Assembly (NCBI GenBank): GCA_010015655.1
Contig: ML976714.1
Coordinates: 293,666 to 357,665 of the forward strand
Source: Bimuria novae-zelandiae CBS 107.79
Lineage: Eukaryota > Ascomycota > Dothideomycetes > Pleosporales > Didymosphaeriaceae
Direction: 5' to 3'
DNA length: 64,000 nt
Below are positions 12,389-23,394 of the stretch, piece after piece; the stretch's first letter is position 1, and each line of letters begins with the position of its first letter. Position numbers and translations under genes: made by a program. The notes below the pieces were generated by a model. The model was not told the DNA's origin and made no database searches. It was given only the letters and a program-made list of their open reading frames with translations.

Positions 12389-12786
12389 ATCTTATTGTGT
12401 TGTTAAGATAGGTTGCTGTAAAGGTATAAAAAGTTGGTAGGGTGGGCCGCTCGCTTGTATGGGCCGCTCGCTTATAAAACACGTTAATACTAAAATTATT
12501 ATTTAATATTTTTATAGAACTTATAAAACTTTTTTTACTAAGTATTATAAAGGTTGAAGCTACTAAAATTATATAAAATTAAACTTTAAATTTTAAATTT
12601 AGTTAAAAATATAATCTTACGCTTAAATAGGTATAAATAAATATCTTATTAGCACTAATAAAAGTTAATTTAGTTAGGACTAGTTTATAAAATAAGACTT
12701 TTATTTATAACGTTAAAATTTCGCTTAGACTAAACACGATATTAATTTTATCTTAGTCTATCTACTTTTAGTATATTGAGATGAAA

Positions 12787-14725
12787 TCAAGGTTGAGATT
12801 GCGGCCACCGAACAGGCCCTTATTATGGAGGGGCACCTTCAGGCAGACTCGTTACGTCATGGGGACGATTAGAAGCGCCGGCAGTCAATGTACCAGGATA
12901 AAATGTAGACAAGCGAGAATATTGGGGGGCAAATGGGAGAGCCATCGCCCTTCAACCGTAATGGCTACGGAAGCTGTTCGACGAGCTGCTCTGTAGGTGT
13001 GCTACTCGTGCAACACTGTGAAGTTGCTGACTGCCAAGACCCATGGAACACATACCATATACGGTAGGTATGATCTTTCTCACGAATGAATGGCGCAACA
13101 CTTCTTACCCTCATCTTTACAAATGTAAGATCATACTCTGGACGTTGCTGAAGGCTCAACAACCTCAACCGAGGCGGAGATAATACGATGTGGGATCACT
13201 GCCGCCGGCCTTTTGCTATTTCCGGCTTGGTCAGCCGACATCTTCCTTGTTGCCTATTTCCGCTTTCCTCTTCACGGTTCTCTGGTTTTACCTCGCCGGA
13301 CGCGTTCCTTTGCTCAATAGCAGTGCACGACTATGAGCGCCAGCACAGTCCAAAGTTACAGTCTCCCCCTACATCTTCCAGGAAGTTTGAGTGCATGGTC
13401 GCGGACCCGGCAGCTGGGGTGAACAGATCTTAAGGCGGGTATACGATCGGCGAGCATGCACTTACCTTCCTAGGAGGGGGTAGCTTAGGAACGTAGTGTC
13501 GCTGCTTAGAGCAATTATCCAGAGTTAATCTATACAGACCTTACCTTTACATCTGTGTATGTATAAGCAATGTCACTCTCGGAGATTGTGTTGTACGGTG
13601 ACAATCATGCTGCATTCCCAAGGTCTCGAGCCGGGGGGAGACCGTATACTCTCGATCAAGTCATGTGCCTTCGAGCGCAAGCGCTTCTCTGGCGGTGTTC
13701 ATGAGGGCAGATGCGATGTTCATGTTTGATTATCTTGCGCGTATACTCTCGCTGTGTTGCTCCAGGGTGTATTGACGGTGTGTGAAGAGGCCAAATTCAA
13801 CGAGGTGTGAATGGTGCACATGCTTCCTGTATGTCTGCGTTTGAAAAACTTCGACTTCCTTCGCTCGCTAGGTTCGCCTTGCCCAGGTGTACTCTGTGTC
13901 AAGAGCGGCCGCACATATAATCACGCTCATGCTCCGGCACCTTCCTACTTACCAGGCCCGACGTCACCGCATTCCTAGAGTACAGTCTCCTACTGTATGT
14001 AGCATGTTCGCCGATCCTCCTTTCCTGTGTATTTGACACGATGAGGTCTGTTCGTCCTGGCCACGCTAGGCGGCCTGAACATGCCAAGAGACTGTAGTTC
14101 TCCGATGGATCAGATCCGACATCTCGCACGGCATTTCGTACGTACGGGAGTCTGCACGCGCGGCTATCCTATAAAGCGGTGACATAAATTAAGCAATGCT
14201 AACGCCGAAGAGGACTGGCAGACCAGGCCAGCAGAATGTTTTGAAACACGTTGGAGGCGCCGATCATCAACCGAGCGCCACCCCACATCCAATGAAAACG
14301 CCACATCGACCTCCTCGCGTGGCAACGGCAAGGTTGACAGGCTGTCATTGCTTCTTTCATCCCTAGCTTGCCTCAATAATCACTCCTTCAGGAGAATGAA
14401 GGAGCAGAACAAAGGAACACGATGCTGGGATTGGAAGCAATGTCTGTATGCTGTTGGTGCCGGGGCACCCACAGGCGTGTAAATTATGAATAAGACCCCT
14501 TCACGATGTCTCTCATTGTCGACCATAGTCTTACTGATCATTGTTCATTTGACATTCATTTGCCTTCACGCGCGCATTCCTTTGTACTATTCTTCAGCTC
14601 GTCAGCAGCACGGTCCCGCCCGACCATTTATATATCCTTCAGCCTAGCGCTATTTTTTGCAACAATCCAGATCAAGGACTTCAACACTTTAACGAGAACT
14701 TTACAAAAACAAATCTATCAACAAA
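12787..14725. other. Intergenic region with promoter of the secreted-protein gene
   Basis: GC-balanced sequence after the RIP block. Short open frames occur on both strands but none shows motifs or plausible splicing. The last 150 bp hold 'CATTTATATATCC' (about 14627-14639), a likely TATA region, and a purine-poor leader 'CAAAAACAAATCTATCAACA' just before the ATG at 14726. Confidence 0.5.
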
Positions 14726-15400
14726 ATGGTTGCAACAAAGTCGATCATTCTGGGCTGCGCCCTCGCTCTCTCCACCGCCGCCCTCGCCCTCCCAGCCCCA
14801 GTCCCCCAAGACTCCGAGCCTGACAACTGCCCCTACACAGTCACGGCGGAGGATCTCACCGCCATCGACTCCAAAACCGAATCCTGCGATTCCAATGCCG
14901 CTTTTGCAAAAGAGTGCGCCGACGCCACCCGCGCCGCGCCTGCCATCACCACTTCCTTCAAGAAGTACGACATCTCGGAGCCGGGCGTCCAGGCTGCCCT
15001 GATCGCCATCATGCTGTACGAATCCGGTTCCTTCAAGTTCAACCACAACCACTACCCTGAGCCCGGACGGCCCGGCCAAGGCACGCGGAACATGCAAATG
15101 TCGCCCTTCAACGAGAAGTACGCGACCGATCTCTTCGGTGCGGATGCCGTTGCGCAGGCGCAGGGCGCGGGCGGCGACGCGGCTCTAGACGCCGTTTTGG
15201 CGCTTGTGCAGGGCGACGAAGAGAGCTTCGCGAGCGCGGCGTGGTTCCTGATGACCCAGTGTACCGCGGACATCAAGACGGGTCTTGCGTCTGGGAGTGC
15301 CGAGGGCTGGGACGCGTATCTTACGAAGTGCGTGGGGACCACGCACACGGAGGATCGCGACCCGGCGTGGACCGCGGCGAAGATGGTGCTTGGGGCTTAG
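14726..15400 (+). CDS. Small secreted protein, possible lysozyme-like fold
   Basis: Single exon, 224 aa, start context ACAAAATGG. Residues 1-21 ('MVATKSIILGCALALSTAAL') form a signal peptide, with cleavage likely after 'ALALPAPV'. The mature part has six cysteines (Cys at 'DNCPYT', 'ESCDSN', 'KECADA', 'MTQCTA', 'TKCVGT' plus one in the signal), consistent with disulfides outside the cell. The core 'LIAIMLYESGSFKFNHNH' followed by 'GQGTRNMQMSPF' resembles the Glu-Ser and G-x-x-N/M-Q motifs of lytic transglycosylase/goose-lysozyme folds; this is inference. It belongs to a conserved family of Ascomycete secreted proteins without a firm function. Highly GC-biased third positions show it is well expressed or old in the genome. 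About 1.9 kb from a RIP block, an effector-like setting. Confidence 0.85.
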   Translation: MVATKSIILGCALALSTAALALPAPVPQDSEPDNCPYTVTAEDLTAIDSKTESCDSNAAFAKECADATRAAPAITTSFKKYDISEPGVQAALIAIMLYESGSFKFNHNHYPEPGRPGQGTRNMQMSPFNEKYATDLFGADAVAQAQGAGGDAALDAVLALVQGDEESFASAAWFLMTQCTADIKTGLASGSAEGWDAYLTKCVGTTHTEDRDPAWTAAKMVLGA

Positions 15401-16222
15401 GGGTGCGGACGAGCGGTAGGAGGTGGAGGCGTGAAAGTTGGAGGGGAGGGGGGTGCGGAAGAGGAAGAGGAAGAGCCGAAATCGAGTGCTGCTCGTCGTT
15501 GGGATGTTGATGCGTGGTTTGTGCGTGGGGTACTGGCCATCATAGTCGTGATTTTGTGCAATTGATACCCGACTTGGGGCGAGTCGTCTTTGTGGTGGCT
15601 TGAAGCCTGTTGCATGAAGTACAATTTACCACATTTACCTTTTTTGAATCGTGTTTTCTTACTTGTTCTGTGTTGCCGTATCGTTATTTCGTGGTTGCAG
15701 ACGTTGCTTATGAGTGACTCCGCTGGAGAGGGTGCGCTGTAGCAGAACTGTTGACCGTGCTATTAGCTAACTAATCCTCGGGCCTTTGGGCATCAGGCCA
15801 CAATAAGACACTGAGCCATGAGTCCGTCGCCTGGCCACCACACACCTTGCACACTCCATGACCATGAAACCCTTGCAGGATCATCTCATCCATTGCTTGG
15901 GCGCTCGAGGTGTCGCTCCCGACGCTGAGCACGCACAGGCGAACAACACCAACAAGTTCCACTTCATTACGTGGTCCTCTCCTCTTTGCGAAGGAAGTCC
16001 CTTCTAGCTTCGCTTCACCGTAACGAACAATCATGGGACACACGAGGAAAACTATGGTAAGATGAATCCAACAAGATAAATCGAATTAGTTATACAGAGC
16101 ACATAGTTCAACACTCGTCGTGGTTGCCTCAGATATATATTGAATGAGCCACGCCTCATAATATAAACATCGTCCAGGCCTCACATCCCGCTTCCTCTGG
16201 ATTTGACCTTCCATCAACGCTT
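15401..16222. other. Intergenic region, convergent 3' ends
   Basis: Between the secreted-protein gene (plus) and the hypothetical gene (minus). It should hold both 3' UTRs. No supported gene. Confidence 0.5.
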
Positions 16223-17343
16223 TTACAGCTCCCGTTTCAATTTTTCCATATTCTTAACTAGATCAATACGATGCTCTCTATCGTATATCTTCAATGTTGG
16301 CTTAGATCTTTCGTCATGATTGCTCCACGCTCCAGCGTATCCCCCACAGTCCGTAAAAAACTTGTCCGTATTGTTCAAATTCAGGTTTTTATCTAAACTG
16401 CGTTAGGCGGCTTGAATTAATAAAAAAAAACCCACTGTTCTTGATGGAACAGACTTACTGCACTCAATGATGAGTTTTTTTAATTCTTGGTTCCGAGATT
16501 GGTCACTTGCCAATATCAAGGCCCTCCCCGCTGTTTGATCACTATCTTGTTTCTCGATAGGAGCTGGGAGCGCTAGGGGTCGTCGCTGGTCTTCAGCAAC
16601 ATTCTCTTCATCGTCAAACTCTTCGACGACAGATTCCCTGGGATTATTCGGGCGATGATCAGTTCTTCGCCGATCGTGAGTCTCAGGATGGTATCTTTGG
16701 GAGCTATATCGACTGTATTGAGCGCCCATGTTCCCGTAGCGATGTGCATTCTGCTCATAGGCACCAGCCCCGTAAGCCGCGTCGGGGCGAACCGTATCGG
16801 TCGGAGGGATAATGCCCTGGGAGATTGCATCGTCTATATACTCTCTGGTTCGCCCTGCTGTCTCTTCAATCTCTGCAAGTGTATAAAGCCTTCGAGGCTG
16901 CGCAGTTTGGTAATGGACGCGGCTGTGGTCGTGCCCTTCGGTCTGTGCGTAGTCCCTCGACTCATCAGGATGGCGTTGTTGGGGACGTGATTCGTAGTAC
17001 CCACTCACATCACTGTCCTCTCTTGAATGCCGGTATCTTCTAGCTTCGTGGGAGTTGTTTGTGTCTCCAAAACTGGCATCTCTCTGTTCGGAGTGAGTTA
17101 GGGAGCTAATGTCTGCCTGCTTCTTGAACTACTCACGTTGAGATTGAGATTATATTGTACAGTTTTCTCGCGCAGTTCGTCCATCTTTTCCTTTTCGCCT
17201 TCGAAATATTCGCCGATGTACATTTTAGGGCCGTCGATGATCACCGTGATACGGGAGGCTGTGTTCTGCAGTATTTTTTGTCTAATAATAGCTGTTGGTT
17301 TCGTAGTTTTAGACAAAGTAATATTTGCACGAGGAAAATACAT
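16223..17343 (-). CDS. Hypothetical protein, first of two tandem paralogues
   Basis: Three exons: 17137-17343 (or starting at 17223), 16459-17083 and 16223-16392, with introns GTGAGT...CAG and GTAAGT...TAG joining in frame. From the ATG at 17343 the product is 333 aa; from the ATG at 17223 it is 293 aa. I favour 17223, because the region between the TATA-like box and 17223 aligns with the untranslated leader of the neighbour at 18.1-19.4 kb. The protein starts 'MYIGEYFEGEKEKMDELREK', has a long polar, Arg/Tyr/His-rich middle ('RRYRHSREDSDVSGYYESRP'), a motif 'RRLYTLAEIEETAGRTREYI', and a conserved-looking end 'NTDKFFTDCGGYAGAWSNHD...LKIYDREHRIDLVKNMEKLK'. No known domain recognised; likely lineage-specific. 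Confidence 0.7.
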
Positions 17344-17364
17344 GAAAGGAACTGTCTGCTTATT

Positions 17365-17385
17365 TAGGTGTTTATATAGTCTATC
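17365..17385 (-). promoter_or_regulatory. TATA-type promoter shared with the downstream paralogue
   Basis: On the minus strand 'ACTATATAAACACCTAAATA' lies about 150 bp upstream of the ATG at 17223. A very similar block 'ACTATATAAACATCTAAAT' lies at about 19354-19372 before the second paralogue, flanked in both by a GACTC..G-rich stretch and the leader 'CTCCTTTC'/'TTCCTTTC'. Confidence 0.55.
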
Positions 17386-18143
17386 TTTTATAGCGAGTCA
17401 AGGAAAGTACGTCGCCTGACGCACACCTCGTTGTGGGATTTACGTCAGTCAGAGTGTTATACTACACCTAAGACCGCGCTAGGAGAGCCCAAGCTACACA
17501 TATATGAGTCTGACCAATTTTCATTCTTATTGCCTGACCACCAGGCGTTTCTAATGATGAAATTTTTATCGAAAAATAGTGCAAGTGCTTCGGACATATT
17601 GCTCGCGTCCTGTTTACCGCTCGATCACCACACACGCGCGATTAATTCCCCATAGTGCGCTTCTCTCCACACCATGGAGGGTTTCGGCTGTTTCAAAGCG
17701 CATATTGTATCGGTCGCGGATTCAGTTCTCTCAAACTCATGGTGCTAGTTATATAATATAGTAGGCAGTCACCAGCAGTCGTTCAACAAATGTTGGAGGA
17801 AAAGGCATGATATTCCAAAAGAAATACATAGCATTGACTGACGATCTATAGAATACCTCAAGACCTACCTACCTGTCCGTCCCTAGCTTCTAGCCTCGTC
17901 TTTATAGCTCCCTCAGTCTTCGGTTGTCCTTGTGTGACCAATGACCTGAACAGTTCATGCGACAGAAAGCAAAACTTCCTTAGTGTGCCACGAGGCGTAG
18001 TTGTGTCAAGGAATTTAACTTCCTCCGAAATACACCACTCAAAGTGTCGAGCCTGGTGATCTCAGTCTTCTTATATCTTGTTCAGCATTTTTTCGTTTTT
18101 TCCCAATAGGTGGACGCGGCAGTTCTTTTAGTACTTTTTCTTC

Positions 18144-19230
18144 CTAAATTTCTTCGTCCTCGGGCTTCTCGATGATGGGTTGGATGGATTCCGGTTGAGG
18201 CTTGTCATAGCCGGATGAAGCTGTACCGTAAGATGCTTGGGGTTACTTTTTGGGTTGATATTGATGCTCTTCGAATTTAGCTTGCGCCAATGGGTTACCC
18301 TGGGCTGAGTAATACTGGTTGGACGAATATGGAGAGGAAGATGGGACAGGCTCATATGCATTGTAGAAGGGGCCGGTCGAATGTGTATTAGCGGGTGCGT
18401 ATTGCGAATTTACACTAGGGAGCGGGACCTGCATATGAGCGGTTTGAAGCCCAAATCGGGGGAAATAAAATCTTGGACATGAATAGGTTCTCGGAGGCGG
18501 CATCTCAGAGGGATGGATATGCCTCGGTTTCGGGTTCGGTGGGTTGGCCACCCGCTCATTGTGAGTGTCCCTGCGCTGACTTGGTCATAACCGCTGCCCG
18601 AACTTCGTCTACCGGGATTATCTTTTTGATGTTTTACCGAGCCCTGATTGTAGTTGGCGGGGGAAGCTTGCGTTTTCGACTCTCCTCGTGTGTGTTGCCT
18701 ACGGGAACTGCTGTCCTTGGGCCTTTCGTTCTGCTGGCTGCCGTAGCGATCCCTACGTTCCTGTCGTGGTTTCGCACCAGATTCATCTTTCGTTCTTGAA
18801 CTGGTCCTGTTCGGGCGTTCCTGGTATCGCTGTTCACGGCGACCATCCTCTTCTCGTGGGGTCTTTTTCGTGTCGCATCTGGCTTTCGAACCGGTCTTTT
18901 CCTGAATGTTCCTGTGAGCTTGAGAGCCCGTCCTAATATCCTGTCTCTCTGCGTTCCACTCTAACACGTAATTGCACGTCTCCTTCGCCACTTCCTCATA
19001 AGAAGTTGGATCTGCGTCATCTTCGTCTTCGTCATCTCCCGAACTGACATCGAACCTCAAATTTGGATATTCGACGTAATCTTTAGAGGCTGTGTATTCA
19101 CGCGTCTGTCGTGAAGATTTCGCTTTGGCTTTTGAGGTCTTGCTTTTTCCGTGATTGCCCCGTGATAAGGACTCACGATCCAATGCATATCCTTGTCCTA
19201 TATTATATCGTGAGCGTCGTTGCCTGCCAT
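18144..19230 (-). pseudogene. Second tandem paralogue, apparently broken
   Basis: A minus-strand frame runs from about 19230 to 18410 ('YNIGQGYALDRESLSRGNHG', acidic 'SSGDDEDEDDADPTSYEEVA', then Arg/Lys/Ser-rich sequence). Near 18540 coding sense moves to another frame ('NPPNPKPRHIHPSEMPPPRT' to 'EEHQYQPKK'). That frame meets TAA at 18243-18245 but continues in frame past it ('PQASYGTASSGYDKPQPESI') to a TAG at 18144. The candidate ATG at 19230 runs into a stop after 10 codons. So there is a frame break, a stop that fits CAA-to-TAA, and no clean start. I see no GT-AG intron that repairs the 18540 break. A complex splice pattern remains possible. The promoter resembles that of the gene at 16.2-17.3 kb. 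Confidence 0.5.
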
Positions 19231-19372
19231 GTTTTCACAGGTTTTTGCGTTCTGAAGTAATGGCAGTCTTTATTTCTCGATGATTGTTGATTTCGAAGTA
19301 GTAGGCCGAGCAAGCTATGCAGAATAGGAATACAAACGAAAGGAGCTCTGCGCATTTAGATGTTTATATAGT

Positions 19373-20490
19373 AAGCTTTTCACGGAGTCAAAGGAAATTC
19401 GATGACTTAGGAACCTGTATCTTTGGATGCGACTCACACCTCCTCTTGGAGTATACATGAGCTGCATTATTATGCCACACCTAATAATATGAGCCATCGT
19501 GCTTTTGCGATACTTAAAGTTTGCCTAACTGCTTCTATAACAAGGAGCTGTCACGTTAGTGCTGTTGAGGAGGGGAGGGGGCGTACATGGGGCAGACCCG
19601 CGCTGTCCCCAACAACTTCTACTGACTCAGAGCTCTCCAAGAACCACCTTCACAACACCAACACCAACGCATGAGCAATATTGATGAATTCGCAGTGATG
19701 TTACCGATTGCATTGATCCACCTGCGTACTGTGGCGGGCAGGCGCACCTATATACCCACGGATACCAAACATGTGACGGTTAAGTACATTCTACTCCAAC
19801 GGGAGCAGAAGGTTAGCCTTTTGCTCCGCGACAAAACAGTATCGATGAGTCCCCCGAGAACCGTTTGAAAATTGAATCCCGCGGGCGGCTTCTATAACGC
19901 TTGCTAATGAATCAGACCAGTTCGAGTGCGCTACTGAGTGTGAGTAACGCCATGGTTGACCCTTGCATCCGCCTCCTAGTGAATCTCCGCTCTATACTGC
20001 GGGGATTCAATTTCCACACGGTCGATCACCTTAAGTTAACCGACCTGAAGACTTAGTTAGAGAGATATCTCCTGGCCTTTTAGCTTTGGTTCGAGTACGC
20101 ACGTTGATAGAGTTAACAAAACCATGGCTTCCGCCGACGATCTCTTCAAGAGGTTGTGGCACTCGACGTTAGCCTGTGCGAACTATTTAAATTGGGAGCT
20201 GAGGCTCTTATCCAGCAATTCCCCAGCCTTCGGCGAATTATTGCTGGGTTACGGTCTGATGAATTCGAGCGCTACATTTTGGTCCTCGGGAATGACCGGA
20301 CGATGATTACGAGGCGGTATGAGCAAACGGTCTCTCACTGTTTCGGTGTATTTTGGAGCTAGTGCGTTTGTCCTCGTCTATCACCCACGCCTCTGTATAT
20401 TCTCACCGTTTCTACTTCTCACAGCTCTATATCCCTACTCTACCAATTTTCGTGACGACAGTGGGCCTGTCCGCTGGAAGGATCGCGACC
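19373..20490. other. Intergenic, no supported gene
   Basis: Holds several short open frames (60-83 codons) without motifs. It separates the tandem paralogues from the 2EXR-like pair and contains the candidate promoter of the latter. Confidence 0.5.
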
Positions 20491-21201
20491 ATGGAGTGGG
20501 ATAAGGCCTGCGACAAGGCCTGCGACAAGGATCGAGACTCACCAACCATCAGCTCCGAGGTTCTTGCTGTTGTCAAAGATGTGCACGGCCTTCTGGATCT
20601 GACCCATCGCAGCTCCTGCATCCCGATGTAAGTTGAGCAGGCCCCTTGATAGCCGAATCAATCCTAACGTAACGCAGTACTCAAAGCAACCACCGACGTT
20701 CGCCATTTCTGAAGCTTCCCACTGAACTGAGGAACAAGATCTACGGCTATGTATTCTCTGACAATCTTATCTTCGTTCGGTGCGGCCGAGATATCGAACT
20801 ATTTTTCTGGACAAAGTCAATGGAGGACCCGCCACACATGGATTTACTCTACACATGTCGAAGCATATATGCGGAAACCCGACTTCTCCCCCTCATCAAC
20901 AGCACATACCACGAAAGGACCTCCCTATGGGTGGGTAGCCGACTATATCCCGTCTAGCGTAGTGCGATCACAAAGCTAGCCATCCGTGTAGATCGTCTGT
21001 CCGAACGCTGGGCTTGTGTTTCCGATACAACTCTTACCTGCTCTCACTTATATCGAGGTGTGCAATTGGGCCTTGTCCAGTACCACATGTGTCTGTAAGG
21101 GATACGAGTCAGTTTGGACCGAAAAATGCAGGAAGGAAGCGGTCACGGCAGAGAGGGAGCGCGTGCGTCTGGTTTGCGACGCTGTTGGTGCTTCTATCTA
21201 G
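20491..21201 (+). pseudogene. 2EXR-like protein, copy 1 (truncated)
   Basis: Exon 1 from about 20491 to 20627 encodes 'MEWDKACDKACDKDRDSPTI' with a repeated CDK unit; an intron (20628-20677, GTAAGT...GCAG) joins in frame to exon 2, which reads 'SPFLKLPTELRNKIYGYVFS', then 'LLYTCRSIYAETRLLPLINS'. The 'LPxELRNxIYxYV' and 'L..TCRxIYxET..L' motifs mark the 2EXR/F-box-like family that is expanded in Dothideomycetes. The frame stops at 20957 after about 138 codons, but similarity to the family and to copy 2 continues in other frames to about 21201 ('VWTEKCRKEAVTAERERVRL'). It is therefore shortened by frame damage. Start uncertain; an upstream in-frame ATG at 20353 exists. Confidence 0.6.
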
Positions 21202-21651
21202 GTATAATATCGAAATAGGTGCCTGTCTTGTGCGGAAGCCGAATTCGTGAATTCGGCGTAAGCGAGAGCCGGTCCTTGAAGAGTTCACTTCTATAGCTTT
21301 GACTACACCTGGGCGAGAATCCTTCAATGGCGGTGAGGATGCGTCGAACTCTCGAAATCTACGAGAAAGCTTAACTATCATGCAACATTCGGGAGCCTTG
21401 CAAATCAAAAAAAAAAAAAAAAATGAAGTCAATGTATTGAACCTTCTCTTATGACCTACTTCAGCCTGCAACTATGTGCACTGCCCGCGGACAGTTCTCT
21501 CTCACTTGACAAATAGGTCGCGCCTGCCCTCTCACCCACGCTCCTGCCATAGTTATCATCGCTGAGTCACCTGCCTACAGTGAGATATAAATTCGAGCGC
21601 GACCCGCCTAACCTCTCCACACCACTCAACTGAACTTCGCGACTGGCAGCC

Positions 21652-22571
21652 ATGGACGACCCTCTCGACGCTAACGACAGCGCTGCCGATGGTAGCCACG
21701 GCTACGACGATGGCATCTACGCCAGCGGTACGATTGAGGGCTCTATCTCCGGCTTTACTACCTCTAGTGGCAGCGATACTGAAGCGATGGGAAGCTGTCG
21801 TGAGAGCTGCGATGAGAGCTGCGACGAGAGCTGCGACGACGGCGACCAATCACTTATCGTCAGGCTTAAAGTTCGCACTGTCATTAAGGATAAGGACCGT
21901 CTCCTGGACCCCACCCCATGTGTCGGTTGCATTGCAATGCAAGACACTAAGGTGAGAATTCTTCATTGCTAACGGAAGCAGCATGCAGCGGAATCACCAA
22001 GGCTCTCCCTCCGTTTGACTTCCACCCGAGCTTAGGAACAGGATATAATTACGGCTATGTTCTAAGTGGGACATGCATGTACATATGGCCCGTGAGCAAG
22101 GTACTCTTCCCTCTCTCACCACCAGATATAGCTCTAATATACGTGTGCAGAAGCATCTACGCGGAAACAAGGCTTTTACCATTCTCCAACGCGATACTCC
22201 CGGAGAGGCTCCTCGAACGCGCGGGCTATCTACGAAAAATCCCAATATTGACATACCTGAAAATGCTACCAACCTAAACCGATAAAATATTGACCATAGA
22301 ACTCGTCTGGGCATTTCACAAGGGTTTCACACAGGATGCGATAGCCTGCCTGGAAAGCTTCGCCACGGAAATCCCGGCACTGAAATGCATTTATGTGAGC
22401 CCTAGATTCGAATTCGTCGAGGAAATATCCTGGGTCAGACAGTTTCAACTTGACCGAGAGAAAGCCCGCGAAGCATGGGTTGAGCGAGGTCAGGATGCCA
22501 TTCGCTATATCCGAAAATTTGTGGGTCACGAGGTTCAAATTCGGCATCTCGCTCACCAGTACGACGAATAA
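21652..22571 (+). pseudogene. 2EXR-like protein, copy 2 (frame-broken)
   Basis: Opens with 'MDDPLDANDSAADGSHGYDD', an acidic, repeat-bearing N-terminus ('ESCDESCDESCDDGDQ') and 'KDKDRLLDPTPCVGC'. After a candidate intron at 21952-21981 the nucleotide sequence aligns with exon 2 of copy 1 ('CGGAATCACCAAGG', 'ACTTCCACCCGAGCTTAGGA'), but the LPxELRN motif is out of frame. Sense returns as 'VCRSIYAETRLLPFSNAILP', is stopped near 22276, then continues 'VWAFHKGFTQDAIACLES' to 'RKFVGHEVQIRHLAHQYDE' ending at 22571. The two copies lie head-to-tail 1.16 kb apart, so they arose by tandem duplication and both decayed. Confidence 0.6.
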
Positions 22572-22736
22572 GGATACTTCACAGCAGCGGATTTGTTGTT
22601 GGGACCCCCTGAGGTACCTGCTGGCGAGGGAAGTAGGGGAATACAGTGCTGGACGTCGATTCGCAAATCACGCTGGGTGATTCAACGTGGTATTTCTCAG
22701 CACCCCACGGACCACGGCCAATCTAGCGGAGGATGA

Positions 22737-23010
22737 CTGACTCTGCTATACCGCCGACTATTCATCATATCTTGCTTCCCTAGCACCGCAGCCTAGCGCT
22801 TAGGACCTTGGATACCAAATCCTATGACAGTCTTGTCACACCACCCTTCCGAATACGACCTCCTCAACATTCTATCGGCTCTGGCGGGGTGTCACCGACT
22901 CTGCTATATTCCAGATGAGTCAATATGCTTTGCTCGCCCCTGGAACCACAGCCCCACGCTTGGGCGGACACGAGATACATTGACAGTCTTTCACTGCAAC
23001 ACCACTCTTT
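22737..23010. repeat. Diverged tandem duplication, two ~110-bp units
   Basis: Units at about 22737-22852 and 22896-23010 share in order 'ACTCTGCTATA', 'TTGCT..CC', 'ACCRCAGCC', 'GCTTRGG', 'GATAC', 'TGACAGTCTT' and 'CAYACCAC'. The frame 22824-23123 crosses the second unit; I do not consider it a gene. Confidence 0.45.
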
Positions 23011-23394
23011 CACATCTCGATTTCCCCTGCATTTACCGGAACGACATGCGGATACCTTGGCCGACCGAACTCAGAAGCACCCAAGAACCGGCTGGACGGA
23101 TGATTGAAGGGCGGCGGGTTTGACCATGTCTCTGGCGACGCGAACAGTGCAGTGTCCAATGCGGGGCGCAAGCAAGACTGAACTCCATAGCAGAATGACT
23201 CAAAAGTACATATCTAATGAAGATGCATTTGGTATCTATTCGTTTTGCACTCAGGCAGTGAGCATTCGTCACGCCGTTATACGCCTGTGTCCGATCCCAT
23301 TCGTACCCCTTTTTACTCCATAAACGCCTTTCAACGCTCATAACCCTTCTAACTAATACCATACCCTCACTCCCTCTACCTCTCCTAGGCTCGC

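Larger units (their letters stand above)
10405..12484 (+). mobile_element. pogo/Fot-type DNA transposon (2080 bp), RIP-inactivated
   Basis: Flanked by TA (10403-10404 and 12485-12486). The terminal inverted repeats begin ACRTGTTTTATAAGCGAGCG, and each carries two tandem units 'ACAAGCGAGCGGCCCA', ending CCACC..ACTTTTT. The transposase runs on the plus strand inside. The left end reads ACATGT where the right end reads ACGTGT (on its own strand), a transition of the RIP type. A 223-bp solo LTR sits inside, near the right end. Confidence 0.85.
5880..12780. other. AT-rich, RIP-mutated repeat block
   Basis: Abrupt change to AT-rich sequence dominated by TA, TAG and TAA, with almost no open frames on either strand. 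Inside are mobile-element fossils listed separately: solo LTRs at 7541, 9377 and 12166, a pogo element at 10405-12484 and a transposon end at 9232-9327. The rest (about 5940-7535, 7932-9230, 9895-10400, 12487-12780) is too decayed to assign. Premature stops at positions where CAA, CAG or TGG would be expected in the recognisable transposase point to C-to-T changes at CpA, the mark of RIP. No cellular gene is seen here. Confidence 0.85.

Noticed and set aside
18496..18545. Short intron to repair the frame break in the second tandem paralogue
   Set aside because: The possible GT-AG pairs are either under 30 bp or a multiple of 3 and so do not restore the frame.
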